Source of the DNA: Apostichopus japonicus
Lineage: Eukaryota > Echinodermata > Holothuroidea > Aspidochirotida > Stichopodidae
NCBI RefSeq assembly: GCF_037975245.1
Contig: NC_092563.1
Location: 3,791,001-3,855,000, forward strand
DNA: 64,000 nucleotides
Direction of reading: 5' to 3'
Below, in pieces: positions 10,501 to 24,300 of this stretch. Under the pieces are notes generated by a model. It saw nothing but the letters and a program-made list of their open reading frames with translations, was not told the DNA's origin and searched no databases. The translations under genes and the position numbers were made by a program. How positions within the stretch are numbered: the first letter of the stretch is position 1; each line of letters begins with the position of its first letter.

Positions 10501-10826
10501 CAAATAAGAGGCACTCAGTGCTAATTTTGGAAATGTTTAAAGAATGATGGCAAAAGGTAAAATAAATTTACAAATTTGGAGTTACTCTTCCTCAGGAATT
10601 ATTTATTATCTAGAGGCACGACCGCACGAACGTGTGATGTTTTCTTCTGCCTGATATTTCTTCACGTTTTTTTTTTCGAATTGACAAAAGAACCTGTTGC
10701 ATGACTCATCTAAAATTTCTCTCGTCCACAAAGTAACTCTAATTATGGCATGAATCATGTACTAGCAAACCACCCCCCTGGGTTCCAATAATTGCTACAC
10801 CGTTCCTTTCTCGTATTCCTCTAATT

Positions 10827-10904
10827 ATGGAACTGCTGGTGGCAGGAAAGATTTTCATTATCCTTGCCGTCATTGTAACGGTCGCTTTTGGCCGGAGGGT
10901 TTAA
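10827..10904 (+). CDS. Possible 25-residue hydrophobic peptide frame
   Basis: A short frame starting ATGGAACTG encodes a polar start, then a hydrophobic run (KIFIILAVIVTVAFG), and ends RRV before TAA. It has the shape of a signal peptide or single membrane segment and sits in a locally GC-richer patch. A weak donor-like GTTTAAGT follows the Arg codons, so it might be a first exon. No neighbour supports it, and chance is a real alternative. Confidence 0.15.
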   Translation: MELLVAGKIFIILAVIVTVAFGRRV

Positions 10905-12333
10905 GTAGGTCGCAACTGGGTAAGGTCATTTATTATTAGGATTGGAAAAAATCTGGACTACAATTGCTTTCATCAGTTGGAAGTGTCTACAATATTAAAG
11001 AAAACATATTTTAATGGCAACTAAAAGATGCAGAAAATTTAAAGGAGATATTTAACAACTTTCTGCATTTTATTATATCACTAGTTTTAGAGGCAGGACA
11101 ATCTTTGCACTTGGTTACTTTCTGTACCAACAAACATGTTCACAAATGGTAAATATATTTCAGACTCCAGAGAAATAAATTTTCAGGTACTTTTTTTAAC
11201 TGAAGATTACCTTAATTTCTCTGTTTACTCACATCCCATATAATCAAACTCTTAAGTACTAATAGCTTTATGTACAAAAGTCAGGCTTTGGATGCAAAAA
11301 GGATTTAAGAGTACCACAATTAGCATTTTCCATGACATCTGGCCCTCTCTAACTATTACAAATTGTTTCTTTCTTCACTTCGTATTTGAAGTGAAACTTG
11401 AAAAGTCCAGACAGTGAATTCCATCATGAGGATTTATTACCTAGTTAACTAAGATACCAAAGATTTATCCAGATAAACCCCCAATAAACTCCTGAAAAGG
11501 GACTCATAGCAGCATAATCTTGAAGAACTCCAGTCTTTTCTTGTACTACTTAACATTCCCCTCACCCCCCCCCTCCCTCCCTCAAGCAGCCGTAGTACAG
11601 GGAGGCACAAGCACCAAATCCTTTTCTGGTTACTGTGGTATCTGTCACTGTTTACAAAAAAGCTTTTATCATGCTCATGCCAGGCAACCATGCATTCCAT
11701 GCTGTTATATTTCATGACTTTCAATCTCATATCCTATCATCTCCTATTACTAGATGCTTATTAGGCTAATTCCTGGTTCCTTATGGATCACCTCCACTTA
11801 TTGCTCTACTACACACATACTTGTACAAGTCTCTCTATTCAGTCTCTGCAAATAAAAAATAATGCTGGTGTTTCAAGGGAATTTATTCTCGACGGCGGAC
11901 CGAGACTTGTCTTTCATCCATCATAATGTGTGTAGTCAGGTACACCACATGACGACCTACTTCATGTTTCGATGTTTGTAAAGAAACATGACAACGACAA
12001 CGATTGAAACTGTTGTTTACCACAAAGACTTTGAAACATGAAACACTTAAAGTCGTAGCACAAACACAAATGAAACGTTAAATGAGAGTTTCCAGCAGAG
12101 TATCTACTGTTATGCCTTTTTTTAAGTACTAAATCTTCCTAGAGTGGGATCAAGTAACACATAACAATTGTGACAAGGATATCTCACAAAAACACTTACA
12201 CTGAAAATATGAATAATCAAAACATTACTATATCAAGAAGAGACAAGTTAAAGCAATCAAGAAATGCACAATTAGCAATGCAGACACAGACAAATGTACC
12301 CTTATGGATGGTATTTTTAATCAGGTCCAATAC

Positions 12334-15300
12334 CTGTCCGGGGACCTTCTTAGGGGAAGCTGAATGAAAACAAAACAAGTGTAAGAGAAAAAGTTAGATA
12401 GCATATACATATCATCATGGATTAATGGCAGGTAAAGTGATAGTTGTTATGGGTGGGTTTGTCCAACATGATACAACAATACAGGTAAGTAAACAAATAA
12501 ACATGCATATTCATCTCTTATTTCATTTGAAAATTTATGAACTAACCAAAGGCAGCAAATCAAATGAGAGCTTCTGTTGCTATATTTAGTTCAGTGGAAG
12601 AACTGGTTAACCTCATATGACCTTTGAACTACACACAGCACTTACAATGTACTTATGTTAAGGGGGTTGGTTGTGTCAAGTTATATTAAATAACTGTGAT
12701 CTTTGACCTTTACCTACAGTATATACTGTATCTCAATAGGTAGGGGAAAGTTTTATTCAGTAATAAATTAACAATAATGCACCATAGGAATTCCTGTGTA
12801 TTGAGTAGGTTACAGTATGTTTCTTTTTTACCTTAAGAATAGAATCTTCACTGGCAAGCTTGAACAAAAGCAAAACCGCTGAAAAAAAGGCTCGGCAATG
12901 TAGTCCAAAATAATTATATTACAAATTTACTCAACCTTTGTCCTGCTCAGAAGTTCACTTTTGGTATATTCTCACGCCTCCACAAATTCTGTAGTAAGAC
13001 TTACTGTACTACTATATGGACAAAATTGTATAAAAATGTCCAAACTTTCAATGCACTTGAATGTACAGTATAAACATTTTTCAACGCTCCCGCAGATATT
13101 GCTAATGTTATTTACTCACTCCGTTTGACAAATTGGTTTACAATGCCCAATTCTATTAAAGTGTGTTTTCATATTACACTAGGTAAACACTACCCTTACT
13201 GTGTACCACACAAAAGAATAACACTCAATATGGAAGGGTTTTTTTTCACTTCCAAGGTCATCCGAAATAGTAGCATACTTAAGGGTTGGGGAACTTTGAA
13301 AGTTTATACCGCAACAGTTTATCTATGAATACCAGTTTACAACTTAACCATGATATTTCTTGTATAAATGTGGATTCCCCTACATTTCATCATAAAAATT
13401 AAACAAAAAAAACATTAACCACTTCTCTATGAAAAGAATGTAATGGTCAATACAGAAGAATAAATAATAGTCATGGACATGAAACTAAACTAGATATACA
13501 CAGAAAACAAACATGCACATTATGTCAATGCAACCGTGAAAGTTGTCAAAGTTGCAATTATTTTAAATGAAACATGAAATTTTTCTCTATTATTTGCATT
13601 TTTGCATCCAAAGTAATCTGAAATGGCAGCATACTTAGAGGTTGGGGGAACTCGGGAACTTTATACCGCAACAGTTTATCTATGAATACCAGTTTACAAC
13701 TTAACCATGATATTTTTTGTATAAATGTGTAGATTCGTCAACATTTGATGAAAAACAAAATAAATCATTTCCATCTTCTCTATGAAAAGACTGTCAAGGT
13801 AAATACAGAAGAATAAATATTAGTCATGGATATGAAACTAAAGTTACTAAACTAAATATACACAGGAAACAAACATGCACATTATGTCAATGCAACCCTT
13901 ACAATTGTCAAAGTTGATCTTATTCTAAATAAAACATGAAATCTTTCTTCTATTATTTGCATCTATCTATAATCTTAACATTTTGAAGAGCATTCAGTAC
14001 AGTAGTCAGTATAACATTTACTCAGTACAGTACTTGCAAGGAATCTATTAATAATTTTATACAGTTTGCAAACTGTATAGATACTGTATGTTTCTTCGAC
14101 CTGTTACAGTAGTTTTGTGATAGAAGATATCAATCTTTTTATTTAAACAGTGTCTAAGTGAGGGCTGAACTAACATAGCAAACTATATACAGTAGTCCTA
14201 CTATAGTATGAATGATGCTCAAATATGATACTAAAACTTACTGATTCAGTCTACCATTTTCTGTATCAATATTAACACCAAAATAAAGCTTTGTATGTAG
14301 CATGCATTACTTTCTGGAGAAATATTCTTCTATATCAGCCACTAGTTAAAACCTATTTCAGTCAGAAAAGAATTTAATTAGATGGTAATACAATAGCTAA
14401 CGATATATGTGATAGCTTTTGTACACAGTAAAAGCACAATACTGTATATTGGAGTACATTCTTCTATTTCTGCAACTAGTTCACTTCAGTCAGAAAGGAA
14501 TTTAATTAGGAAATTGTTTCCAGTCAAATAGGAACACAATTTGGATTCAACTAAACATCTACTGTACTGTTAAACCTTGCAGTCTGTCGTCAAAACAATA
14601 ACTATTGTCACTAATTAGCCTTTGGTAGACAGCCAGCCAGCATGATTTTCTTGAGTAAATTCTTGTTTCTGCCACTAGCTAAAATTGTTTAACTAAGAAA
14701 GGAACTTAAATATATATTATATTTACATCTAGCAACTTGTATAGCAAGTTTGACCACTTTTGCATAGCATTTTGCAATTTGATACCGGATAAATTATTCC
14801 ATGAAACATAGTGACACTTAACCACAAAGATGACCAGAATTGATATTCATTGAAGATTTCTGTCCTAGAGTGTTTTGCTTTGAGATGTTCAAAATTACCA
14901 GAATTTCTACTCTGTTACATATTTAGCAACCAGAAAGTCAAAAGACTTAGTGATTCCTTGCCCATATGATAATAAACTTTAGGTAGAAGATTTTCTAACG
15001 ATCTAATGCTGAGCAGAAATGGCAAGTCTTACAGAATTGAGTAATGCAAACCTATGCAAAGAGGGTCGAAGGTCAAACAAACTTCACTTCTGTATAATTC
15101 TACTTATTCTGATTATAACCAACAATTGACCTTGAATGACCTTTGACCTCCATGAAAAACAATAGGGATTATCTGTTCATCAAAGGCTACCAACATACCA
15201 AGTTAAGTTTCATGAAACTTTACTTCTTGAGATATTGTATTTACAAGGTTTACAGCCTTTGACCTCTGGTGACCTCAAATAACCATTAACCTCCATGAAA

Positions 15301-18300
15301 AACACTAGGGATCAGCAGCACACCAAAGGCTACCAACATACAAAGTTTAAGCAACTTTTACTTTTTGAGATATCGTGTTTACACTGTTTTGACATGTGGT
15401 GACCTTTGATCTTCATGGAAAACATGAAAAACCATGTCGGACCCCATCAGTTGGAGTTTCACAAGTTATTGCCCCCAAGAGCCATAATTGACCTTTGGTG
15501 ACCTTGGATTACATAACGGTTATTTAGTAAAACGTGCACCTACTTCATTCACAATATGTCCCAATATAACAGCCATGCCAGACTTCGTCACTGGAAGTTG
15601 TTGCCAAAATTAACATAAGTGGGCATTTTTTTGCCCATAAGCAACCTTGAATGACCTTGGATGGCGATACGTTTTTATGAAAAGTGTTCCCAGTGATGAA
15701 GTGCACTCCATCCTAAAATTGTTATGCACTCCAATGTACATACACAATGTTATTGCTAAAAAGGTGTCAAATCCATCCTTTGGCACCTCATAACTTAAGA
15801 ACCAGGTGTCGGATCGAAGTGGGAGTTAGTTTCGTCTATAGAGCACACAGAGCTCTATCATTTATTAAAATATTGACAAACATTTTTTTCTTTGCCTTCT
15901 ATCTCCTAAAATGAGCATATTTATAAAAAAATACATGTCGGACCCTGTCAATGGGAGTTATTGTTTTCAGCCTTTGACTTCTGGTGACCCCAAATGACCT
16001 TTGACCTCCATGAAAAATAACAGGGATCATCAAATCACTAAGAGTTACCAACATACTATGTTTAAAGCTCAAGTCAACTTTACTATTTGAGATATCGTGT
16101 TAACATGGTTTTCAGCTTTTGACCTCTGGTGACCTCAAATGACCTTTGACTCCCATGGAAAACCATAGGGATTACCTGCTCACCAAGGGCTATCAACACA
16201 CTAAGTTTAAAGTTCAAGCATCTTTTACTTCTTGAGATATCGTGTATACAATTTTTTTAACTTTTGACCTCTGGTGACCCCAAATGACCTTTGACCTCCA
16301 TGAAAAAACAATAGATATTACTTGCTCACCAAGGGCTATCTACATACCAAGTTTAAACTTCATGCATCTTTTACTGCTTGAGATATCATGTTTACATGGC
16401 TTTCCGCCTTTGACCTCTGGTGACCCTAAATGACCTTTGACCTCCATGAAAAGGAGTTGGGATCATCTGCTATCTTAGGTCAATCCACAGTCTAATTTTC
16501 AAGTTGAAGCATCTTGTACTTCTTGAGATACCCTGTTTACAATTTTTCCCACCTTTGACTTCTGGTGACCTCTCAAATGACCCTTGACCTCCATGAAAAA
16601 AGATAGAGACCATCTACTTACTAAGGGCTACCCACATACTAAGTTCGAAATTCCAAAAACTTGTAATCCTTGAGATATTGTGCTTACAAGGTTTTCAGAC
16701 TTTGACCTCTGTTGACCTCAAATGACCTTTGAACTCCATGAAAAACAATAGGGATCATCTACTCACTAAGGGCTACCAACATACCAAGTTTGAAGTTCAT
16801 CCAACTTTAACTTCTTGAGATATCGTGTTTACAAGCAAAGCGTCACATACACACACACACACACGCCATCACCATCGCATAGATTCCTTTCGGCCTTCGG
16901 CAAGGAATCAAAAAATGTTTAACATAAAGTTGATTTCTCTACATGTTTGCATTAACACACTAGGAACTACAAGTTAAAATGAAAATTCCATCTCAGGCAT
17001 GACTGCATCAGAAATGGGATTTCCCTAAACTAAGACACATGCTTCAACCAGTAGCCTTGCTTTTAATATGCACAACACATTTCCAGGGAAAGCAAAATCT
17101 GAGGATTTTCTCTTAGTATTGTTTTTGTGTATGAATCATCTTAAAGCAGATTTTTTCATGAGTAATGAATTTTACCAATAATTGCAAGTTTTTCTCAAAA
17201 TAACATTGTTACTGATCAAACTAATGTATCCTCCCTAGATTGTTAATGAAAAATGAAGGTTAATGAGCCATAAAGTAATGAACTGAACTTGATTCTCTTC
17301 TCAACTTTTGCACGATGGTAATCACCACCATTCACATGTAAAGAAAACATAGGAAATTCTCACAAATTTTTACTTTTACTTATATAGTTATAAATGAAAG
17401 TTAATTAGTCAAGCTAAGGGCTTAGAAGTTTAGTAACAAGTAGCAATATCTTAGACTTAGTTTCAAGTATCAAGAACTACGTAGACCTTGTATCAAGTAT
17501 AGTACAACAATTTCTTAGTATCAAGTAATATGTAAGTTTATCTTAGCAACGAGTAGCAATATCTTAGTATCAAGTACTGAGTAGCTCTTAGCCTTAGATT
17601 GAATTTGATAAGTCAAAAGTAATCTCACTGGCAACTCTGAAGGCTATTTTAGTTAAAGATTTCCTCACAGAGCATATGTTACTCCCTTCCTTCAATTTTT
17701 CTTTGTCAAAATTAGACCAGCATAATTAGCAATGGTCTTCCAATGATCCTGAAATATATACATTTCTGTCATAAGCCTAAATATAGTACTGTATGATGCA
17801 TTGCTCATGTTAACAAAGTATGACAGTACAGTACCTAATGGGTTTGATGATTACAATGCATGGTTGTAGCTCTATGGTTTGATACACTACAGATATTTTC
17901 TGCCTGATTTTCATTATCAAAAGTGCATCAAGGCTGTTGTATTTAAGATAAAATCTACTTTACCCATAAATTACTATTCTGGAATTTAGTAAGAAAATCT
18001 AAATTTAAAATAAACATTCCTCCCCCCTTTGCGATGGATGTTTGGATAGATCCATATGACATGGTAGATTTAGATTAATGTGTGGTAAGCATGATACACA
18101 AAGGACCCATTTTGTGTTAATTCTTAATCATCCTAGATCTGTATGCATAGTTGATATGCACAGTTATATGTAAATGTTGGAAGTATACATAGCAGCATAG
18201 CCCAGACATATGAGTATAATATATTCATACTCATGTTCATACTCATGTTGGCTTAAAATGTAATGTGCAAGATGAAGAAACATTTCTGTATATATGCTAA

Positions 18301-21300
18301 AAAGATGTACATGAGCAACATATTACCGATAAAATACCTAGAGGTAACCTTCATTTGTATGACTTATACTATATAGCACATATGTTTTTAAGCAGGAAAA
18401 TGGGACATAAAAATATACTAAATACTGTAGTATTGTTAGCAAAGCCTTCCCCTTTGAAGTTTTTTGTACTTTTGTCCACTAAATTTAATTAAGTATGGCA
18501 AAACATCTCATTCTGCCCATAGGCCAAATCTTATGAACTAGCTGACACTTGATTCACCGTAAAGTTAGAAGGGTTGAACAGTTGAGCATCCCTCTACCTT
18601 CACCATGGCATCATTTTGGGCTTTTAAGGGCTCACCAAACACCATTAGCATACAACCCACCACATTAACACATTGTCTCTTAAAGAAAAAAGAAACTTAT
18701 TTCAATTTGCCTGTTATACTATAATGAGAAATATTTTTGAGTAGATATACCACCACAAGAATTATAGCCAGTATACACATTTCCCCAACACACACTAGCA
18801 ATGATACAGTATTCTTCAAATAACAACTAATTATGCCTCCACATAAGAAATCTCTTAAACCCCGGAAATGAGATGCAAGTTCCCCAAACTACTATAGTTT
18901 CTTGAAAGTGTAGAGTTGTCCCAAGAGAAGACAAGTGTAGGATACCCATGCAATTTATGAACTTATATAAATGGGACATGCTTGATTATCCAGAATACAT
19001 GAAAAATAAAGAAATTGAAAAAAAGCTAGTTTAAAGTTAGTCCACCACTTTCACCCAAGTTTTACCCAACTTCATATGAAGAAACAGAAGTATATAATGA
19101 ACCTGAATGCAACATCTAGTGTTAGTGGAGTAGTTGGTGAGATTAATTCACAGGAAGAATAATTATGTAGCTTTTGGGAGGAAGAGAAGGTTTTGCTTGC
19201 GGCATTTTCTTGAAAAGAGAACTTACGGTAGCTACGTCTCAGGCCGATGCCATCACCAATCAGTCTCACTGTAAACATAAGATAAGGTTGTGAAGCTGCG
19301 TAAAGTTAACCGAGGACGTGTAAATGGCATGCAAATGGTTATTGTTCATGGGAACTTCCTCTAACTGATAATGAAAGTTACTATGAAGTTACAGTAAGTA
19401 GTAATATAAAAAAAATTACAGAAAACAGGAAAAATATATATTAAAGAAACCCCATTTTGGAGGTACTGTACATTATTTTACGAGGCCGAGGCAGTAACAG
19501 TTACCAGTTGAATTGATGACAGAATGACCTTCTCAACAATATTATTAATTAATAATAATTATTAATTAATATTATTATTAACAAAGAAGTTAAACACACA
19601 CATGTGGATATAAATTGGTGAACACAGGCACTAGCCACTTATTAGGTTGAACCAGCTGGTGAAATAAGTTGGCAGTACAGTAGTAAGCTACTATGAATAT
19701 TCAAATAAAGACAAAACCTTGTTGTTTTAATACTGATCCTGCCCATTTATAAAGGTAAGGATTCCAAAATCATTTCTCTTAGTTAATGATTTTCTTGTTA
19801 CATATACAAAAAAATAGGGCTGTAAGGGATTTCAAATCCATGCCATTCTTTAAAGTTTCAAACAGCGAACCCAATTTGGCTAACAGTCAAGACTTTCAAA
19901 TATTTGGACTTAAAGCTGATGACTATCCCTTATATCATGATTATAAATTAATTTTTTAATTAATTAATTTTTAATTTTTGGGAAATATTTTATGTTATTG
20001 TAATTTGCTTTTTACATGGCTGTTCATACCCTTATGTCAATTTGAAAAAGCCATGAAGAGTTCACACATAACTGGATACAACCCATTCACCCCCCCCTCT
20101 CCCACCCCATGCCCAGGTGATACTAACAGCTCAGCTACAGACGTTCTTTAAGTACCTTTATTTTATCGAGCATGCTCAGTGATTGCTGTGCACTAAATAG
20201 ATTCTACATGTCTCATGCACGACTATAAAACTATCATTCATTGTTTGACGAGTATTCAAAGATGCACCATGGGATTTTAATTAAACATTAATTAGCCTAC
20301 AATGATTTAATTCTCAAGACTCTTAGTACTGTTAGTGGCAAGCAGTTTGATTTCATCGCCAATATATGATACCAAAACCAAAGGATACAAGTTTTCATTG
20401 AAGTACAAAATTGTCAAAACTGAATTTATTGATCATTAGTTTCTCCCTACAGTATTTAAGTTTTGTACAATCATGATATTTAATGTCGTCATGCAAATAT
20501 TCCTACCATTATTGGTTGCTATGTAGTTGTATTGAAGATGTGCCTGCTTATGACACTACGAATTACAATCAAGAAAGTATCAACTTTCAATGAACTTGGG
20601 AGAGTTAATGTTGACAGGAAGAACCTGATTAAATTATTTAATACTTCCCAAGATTATCCCAGTAAAGATGCCAACACAAGAATATGAAGTACGAAAGGCA
20701 AAAAGGACTAAATAGCAAGAATCATCACATTTAGTGCACTACAGAATAGTGAGGTTCTTAATGGGTTGATGTGTATTTCAAGGTTAGAATCATGTTTGAT
20801 ACAGAAAAAAATCAAAGTAAAAATGGGTGGCAACAAGTAACTGTGAAATATCTGTGATTTACAATGAAATGAAGTCAATGCAACTGAAAAATTGGGTCAA
20901 CTTGATAAATGATATAATCTGAAGAATTTTACATTTTGATCATCGTGGGGGGGGGGGGGGGTTGGGTGGCTGTACTGAAGAGACATAAATTTTCAGCAAA
21001 TGTCTTAATTTATCTAACAATAAGGATTTGACTACTTGAGGAGGTAACTCTTTCTGGAATCAGGCCTCTAAATTTAGGCTATGTATTTACCGGCTCAATG
21101 CCTATGATTTTCACAATTTTCCCGTAGAAGAAACAAAGCACTTGCACTTTTCTGCCAGTTGACATGTTGGGACTGACACTGGGACTGGAATTATGACAGA
21201 TTGCTGGATAATTCCAAAAGGTAAAAAAATCTTTTTGATGAAAATTGACATTCCTCAAGTTAAAAGTATGTCACTGCAAAGAGGATACTCGACAAAATGG

Positions 21301-24300
21301 AAATTGTCCAGTGACATTCATTGGGCAATGGGTCTTACTTTAATACTAATGCAGGCAAAATGGCTGGCAATAGTTATAAAGTTAAGATTTATGAAAAAAA
21401 AGGTTAAATAAAACTTATAAACACTCAAGCCTGTTAGACCTTTTGGGATCAGGTATTCTACTTCCATGCCTCCTTGATCGTGAGACTATTTTCAGGGCCA
21501 GTTTTGAAATAACTTTCTCTGCTTTTGTCAGTGGTGTGTTGAGCGATTGATATACTTGGTATTTGTGCATGGTAAACATAGTTCCTGATGCTTTTAAGCA
21601 AATGAAATGCCAGACTTTTTCAAGACCAATGATTTACCTCTAGTAGGCCTAACAATTGTAACTGTTGCATATAATGTATGGTAACCACTATGATTAATTT
21701 GTAATGAACCACAAATTTGTCACCACGGTTTGATATATACTGAATGTTTATCTCACCTTTCTTAAACAATGTGCTTGTGTAAATCTTATGACAGTGCACT
21801 AGTATGTGTAGTCGAACTGTAGCTGGGATATCCAGCGGAATGTAAGCCTAGTACAAGTGCTTTAACTAACTTGCATGATGGATGATCACAAATAAACTGC
21901 TCTGGTCATAATATGGCAAAATGTTCTTTTTGCAGAAAGAAAAAAACATTTTTATCAGTATGAAAATGCCAATTTAGAATGAATGTTCAAAGGGGAATTT
22001 CAGTAATTTCCTGAACTTCAAAATATTCCACAAGAGAGATTTTACCTTTTCTCTTTCTCCCAACTAATCCCCATTTTCCAGAATGCCTAGGAACCCAAGG
22101 GTACAGTACAGAAGTACTGTGTATCAGGGGACTTCCCCAGAAGAGAGACTTAGGTGTTTATACCTAATTGTGTAGAGGCTAATGTGACACCGCTTTTGGA
22201 ATAGTTGCACCATTCTTCGTTGAGTTAACACACACTAAACACAGTTTATAAGCTTTAGCAATGTAATTAAAAATTAGGTTTGGGCGATACAGGACCTCAT
22301 TTTATGACATTAATGATGTAGACTTTGCCATATTTTAAAATAACCAATGATATCCTTTACAAAAGAAGCTTCTTGAGAAAAGTTGCACAACTTTTGGTTT
22401 TGAAATCAAGTAAAAGTAGATCCAGAGAAGAACAAGCAAAGATTTACAGGGTCCTAAGTTCTATTAAATATGTGTACCAACTTTCTTCTTTTTTTCCATT
22501 CCTTTTCTTTTACTTTTAATCGTTTTCATGTATAAAATACCCAGTAAATTACACTTGCTTCATGTATGTATGCAACAATATATATAAAAAGTCACACAAT
22601 GAGCACTGGGCCAGCGAGCAATGGGCAATGACCTATAGATTAGGTAACAGTAACACATTGAATGGGACTTTTCTATAGACCCTTGAACATGGCATCACTG
22701 AGCAAATGATATGATTGGTTGACAGAATACACAAAAAAACTTGAAAAGTTGGTATTTTGTGCTTTTAAATCATTAAAACATCCAATTACTATGTGGTAAA
22801 TGTTCTTGTAACTCTCTTCCATCATGCACATAAGCATGTACTTCTTCTTATTTGCATATATATTCCATTATCTACTGTAAGTACTTTGATAAATCATGTG
22901 ACAAGTTAACTTGAAACTTCTGAAACCACTTTGAGTGAAATGATGCTACCAATCCAGAAACATGTAATCAATTGAAAGCACAATTTTCTAATTAATGTCT
23001 TTCTGTGTGGCAATAAAAACCTTTTATAGAGCATGTGTAAATACTTCATCCTCTTCTCAATCTTTTTAAATGATGTGTGTACATATTACTTTCCAAAGAC
23101 AGAAATATCTTCTTTTAATGTTGTTATGTGCATGATTATTGCAGGAATTGACAGAAAAGACAAAGTTTAGTGACTTGCTTTCTGGTCTTGCAGAAAGTTT
23201 AATGGTTATTGATTATAGATCAGACATTCTCATTAAATGCTCCCAAGAATGATTTAACCATCACAATAGTTTTCAGTTTTTAAAGGACTATGTCAGCTTT
23301 CATCTTTGATTTTCTTAGCTGCATCAAAGGTAGAAGAAGAATAACTTTTGAAGTTAAGATAATTAGGTAAGAATGAAGGTGAGTTATAAATATGAATATA
23401 TGGTTACATGCAGTGTTAAATATCTGTTTTTGAGCCTCTCGTCCTATTAAAATGCCCAAACAGTTCACAAAGTGACTTCTAAGTTCTACCAAATGGACTG
23501 TCTTCTATAATCACCGGGAAAAATGACCAGGGAGATACAAGTAACTTCTCTAAGTTAAGTTTTGGCATCGGACTGTGCAACGGCGAAGTTCATTAAACCT
23601 TAACTGGAGGGACAGGCAGGACTTCTGCTGCAGAACTGTATAATCTCCACAGTGTATTCTACATCCTAATTGTTACCACATAGTTACCGCTGACATAGTT
23701 GCAAATATTTTCAGGAAAGAAAGTATATTTAATCATGAAGAATTTTCATTTTCTATTGACTTCCCCAGTATGACTCTGACTCCAGCAACAAAATAAGCTG
23801 TTTGAAAAGCGTGAGGTATTCTTGAATTACTCCAAAATGTTGATGTCTGCTTTCCTTTGATTAAGTAAGAATTGCCCATCACACTACTGTTTAACGTTAG
23901 ACAGTAAGACTAGAGTAAGACTACTGTTACGCTAGTTACGCCAGGCTATGTTTCTCTGCGCTCCTGTCTAGCCTTGGCCTAACTCAGTTAAACATCTACC
24001 AAATATAGCCGAAGCTACGTTGCACTGACCAAAAAATATCTCACATAGGTTACGACGAGCCACGAAGTCCAAACGTTAACTTAAACTATTTACTTCAGTC
24101 AATGGCTTGTTAACACATGCAGTAGGTTACGTTCTAGGCTAGGCCTAATGTAGACTAACGTTGGTTATACATATAAATGTTGGCCTATGCTTAGCTTGTT
24201 TGTAGGCTAATTTTATTTTCTATGATTACCATATTTATTTGTGGTTCGGCCTTCATCGTCGGCAATAACTATATGCGATAAATCCTCATTTGCTATTTCT

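Larger units (their letters stand above)
6890..12333. other. Non-coding stretch, likely intron or downstream region of the 12-24 kb gene
   Basis: AT-rich DNA without a convincing exon. It contains a tandem duplication of roughly 110-130 bp (7324-7567), several G/A-rich tracts (8371-8440, 9815-9850) and a short hydrophobic open frame near 10.83 kb, listed separately. The rest shows no structure I can name. Confidence 0.5.
15060..16850 (+). repeat. Minisatellite of about 140-bp units carrying AGGTCA half sites (locus A)
   Basis: About ten diverged units run head to tail. Each has the order TTTGACCTCTGGTGACC, then AAATGACCTTTGACCTCC, ATGAAAAACAATAGGGATCA, CCAACATACCAAGTTT and CTTGAGATATCGTGTTTACA. 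Related arrays occur at 32150-32860 (same strand) and 61190-62180 (opposite strand). Each array abuts a GCGTCACA plus CA-repeat module. It lies in a presumed intron of the minus-strand gene above. Confidence 0.88.
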
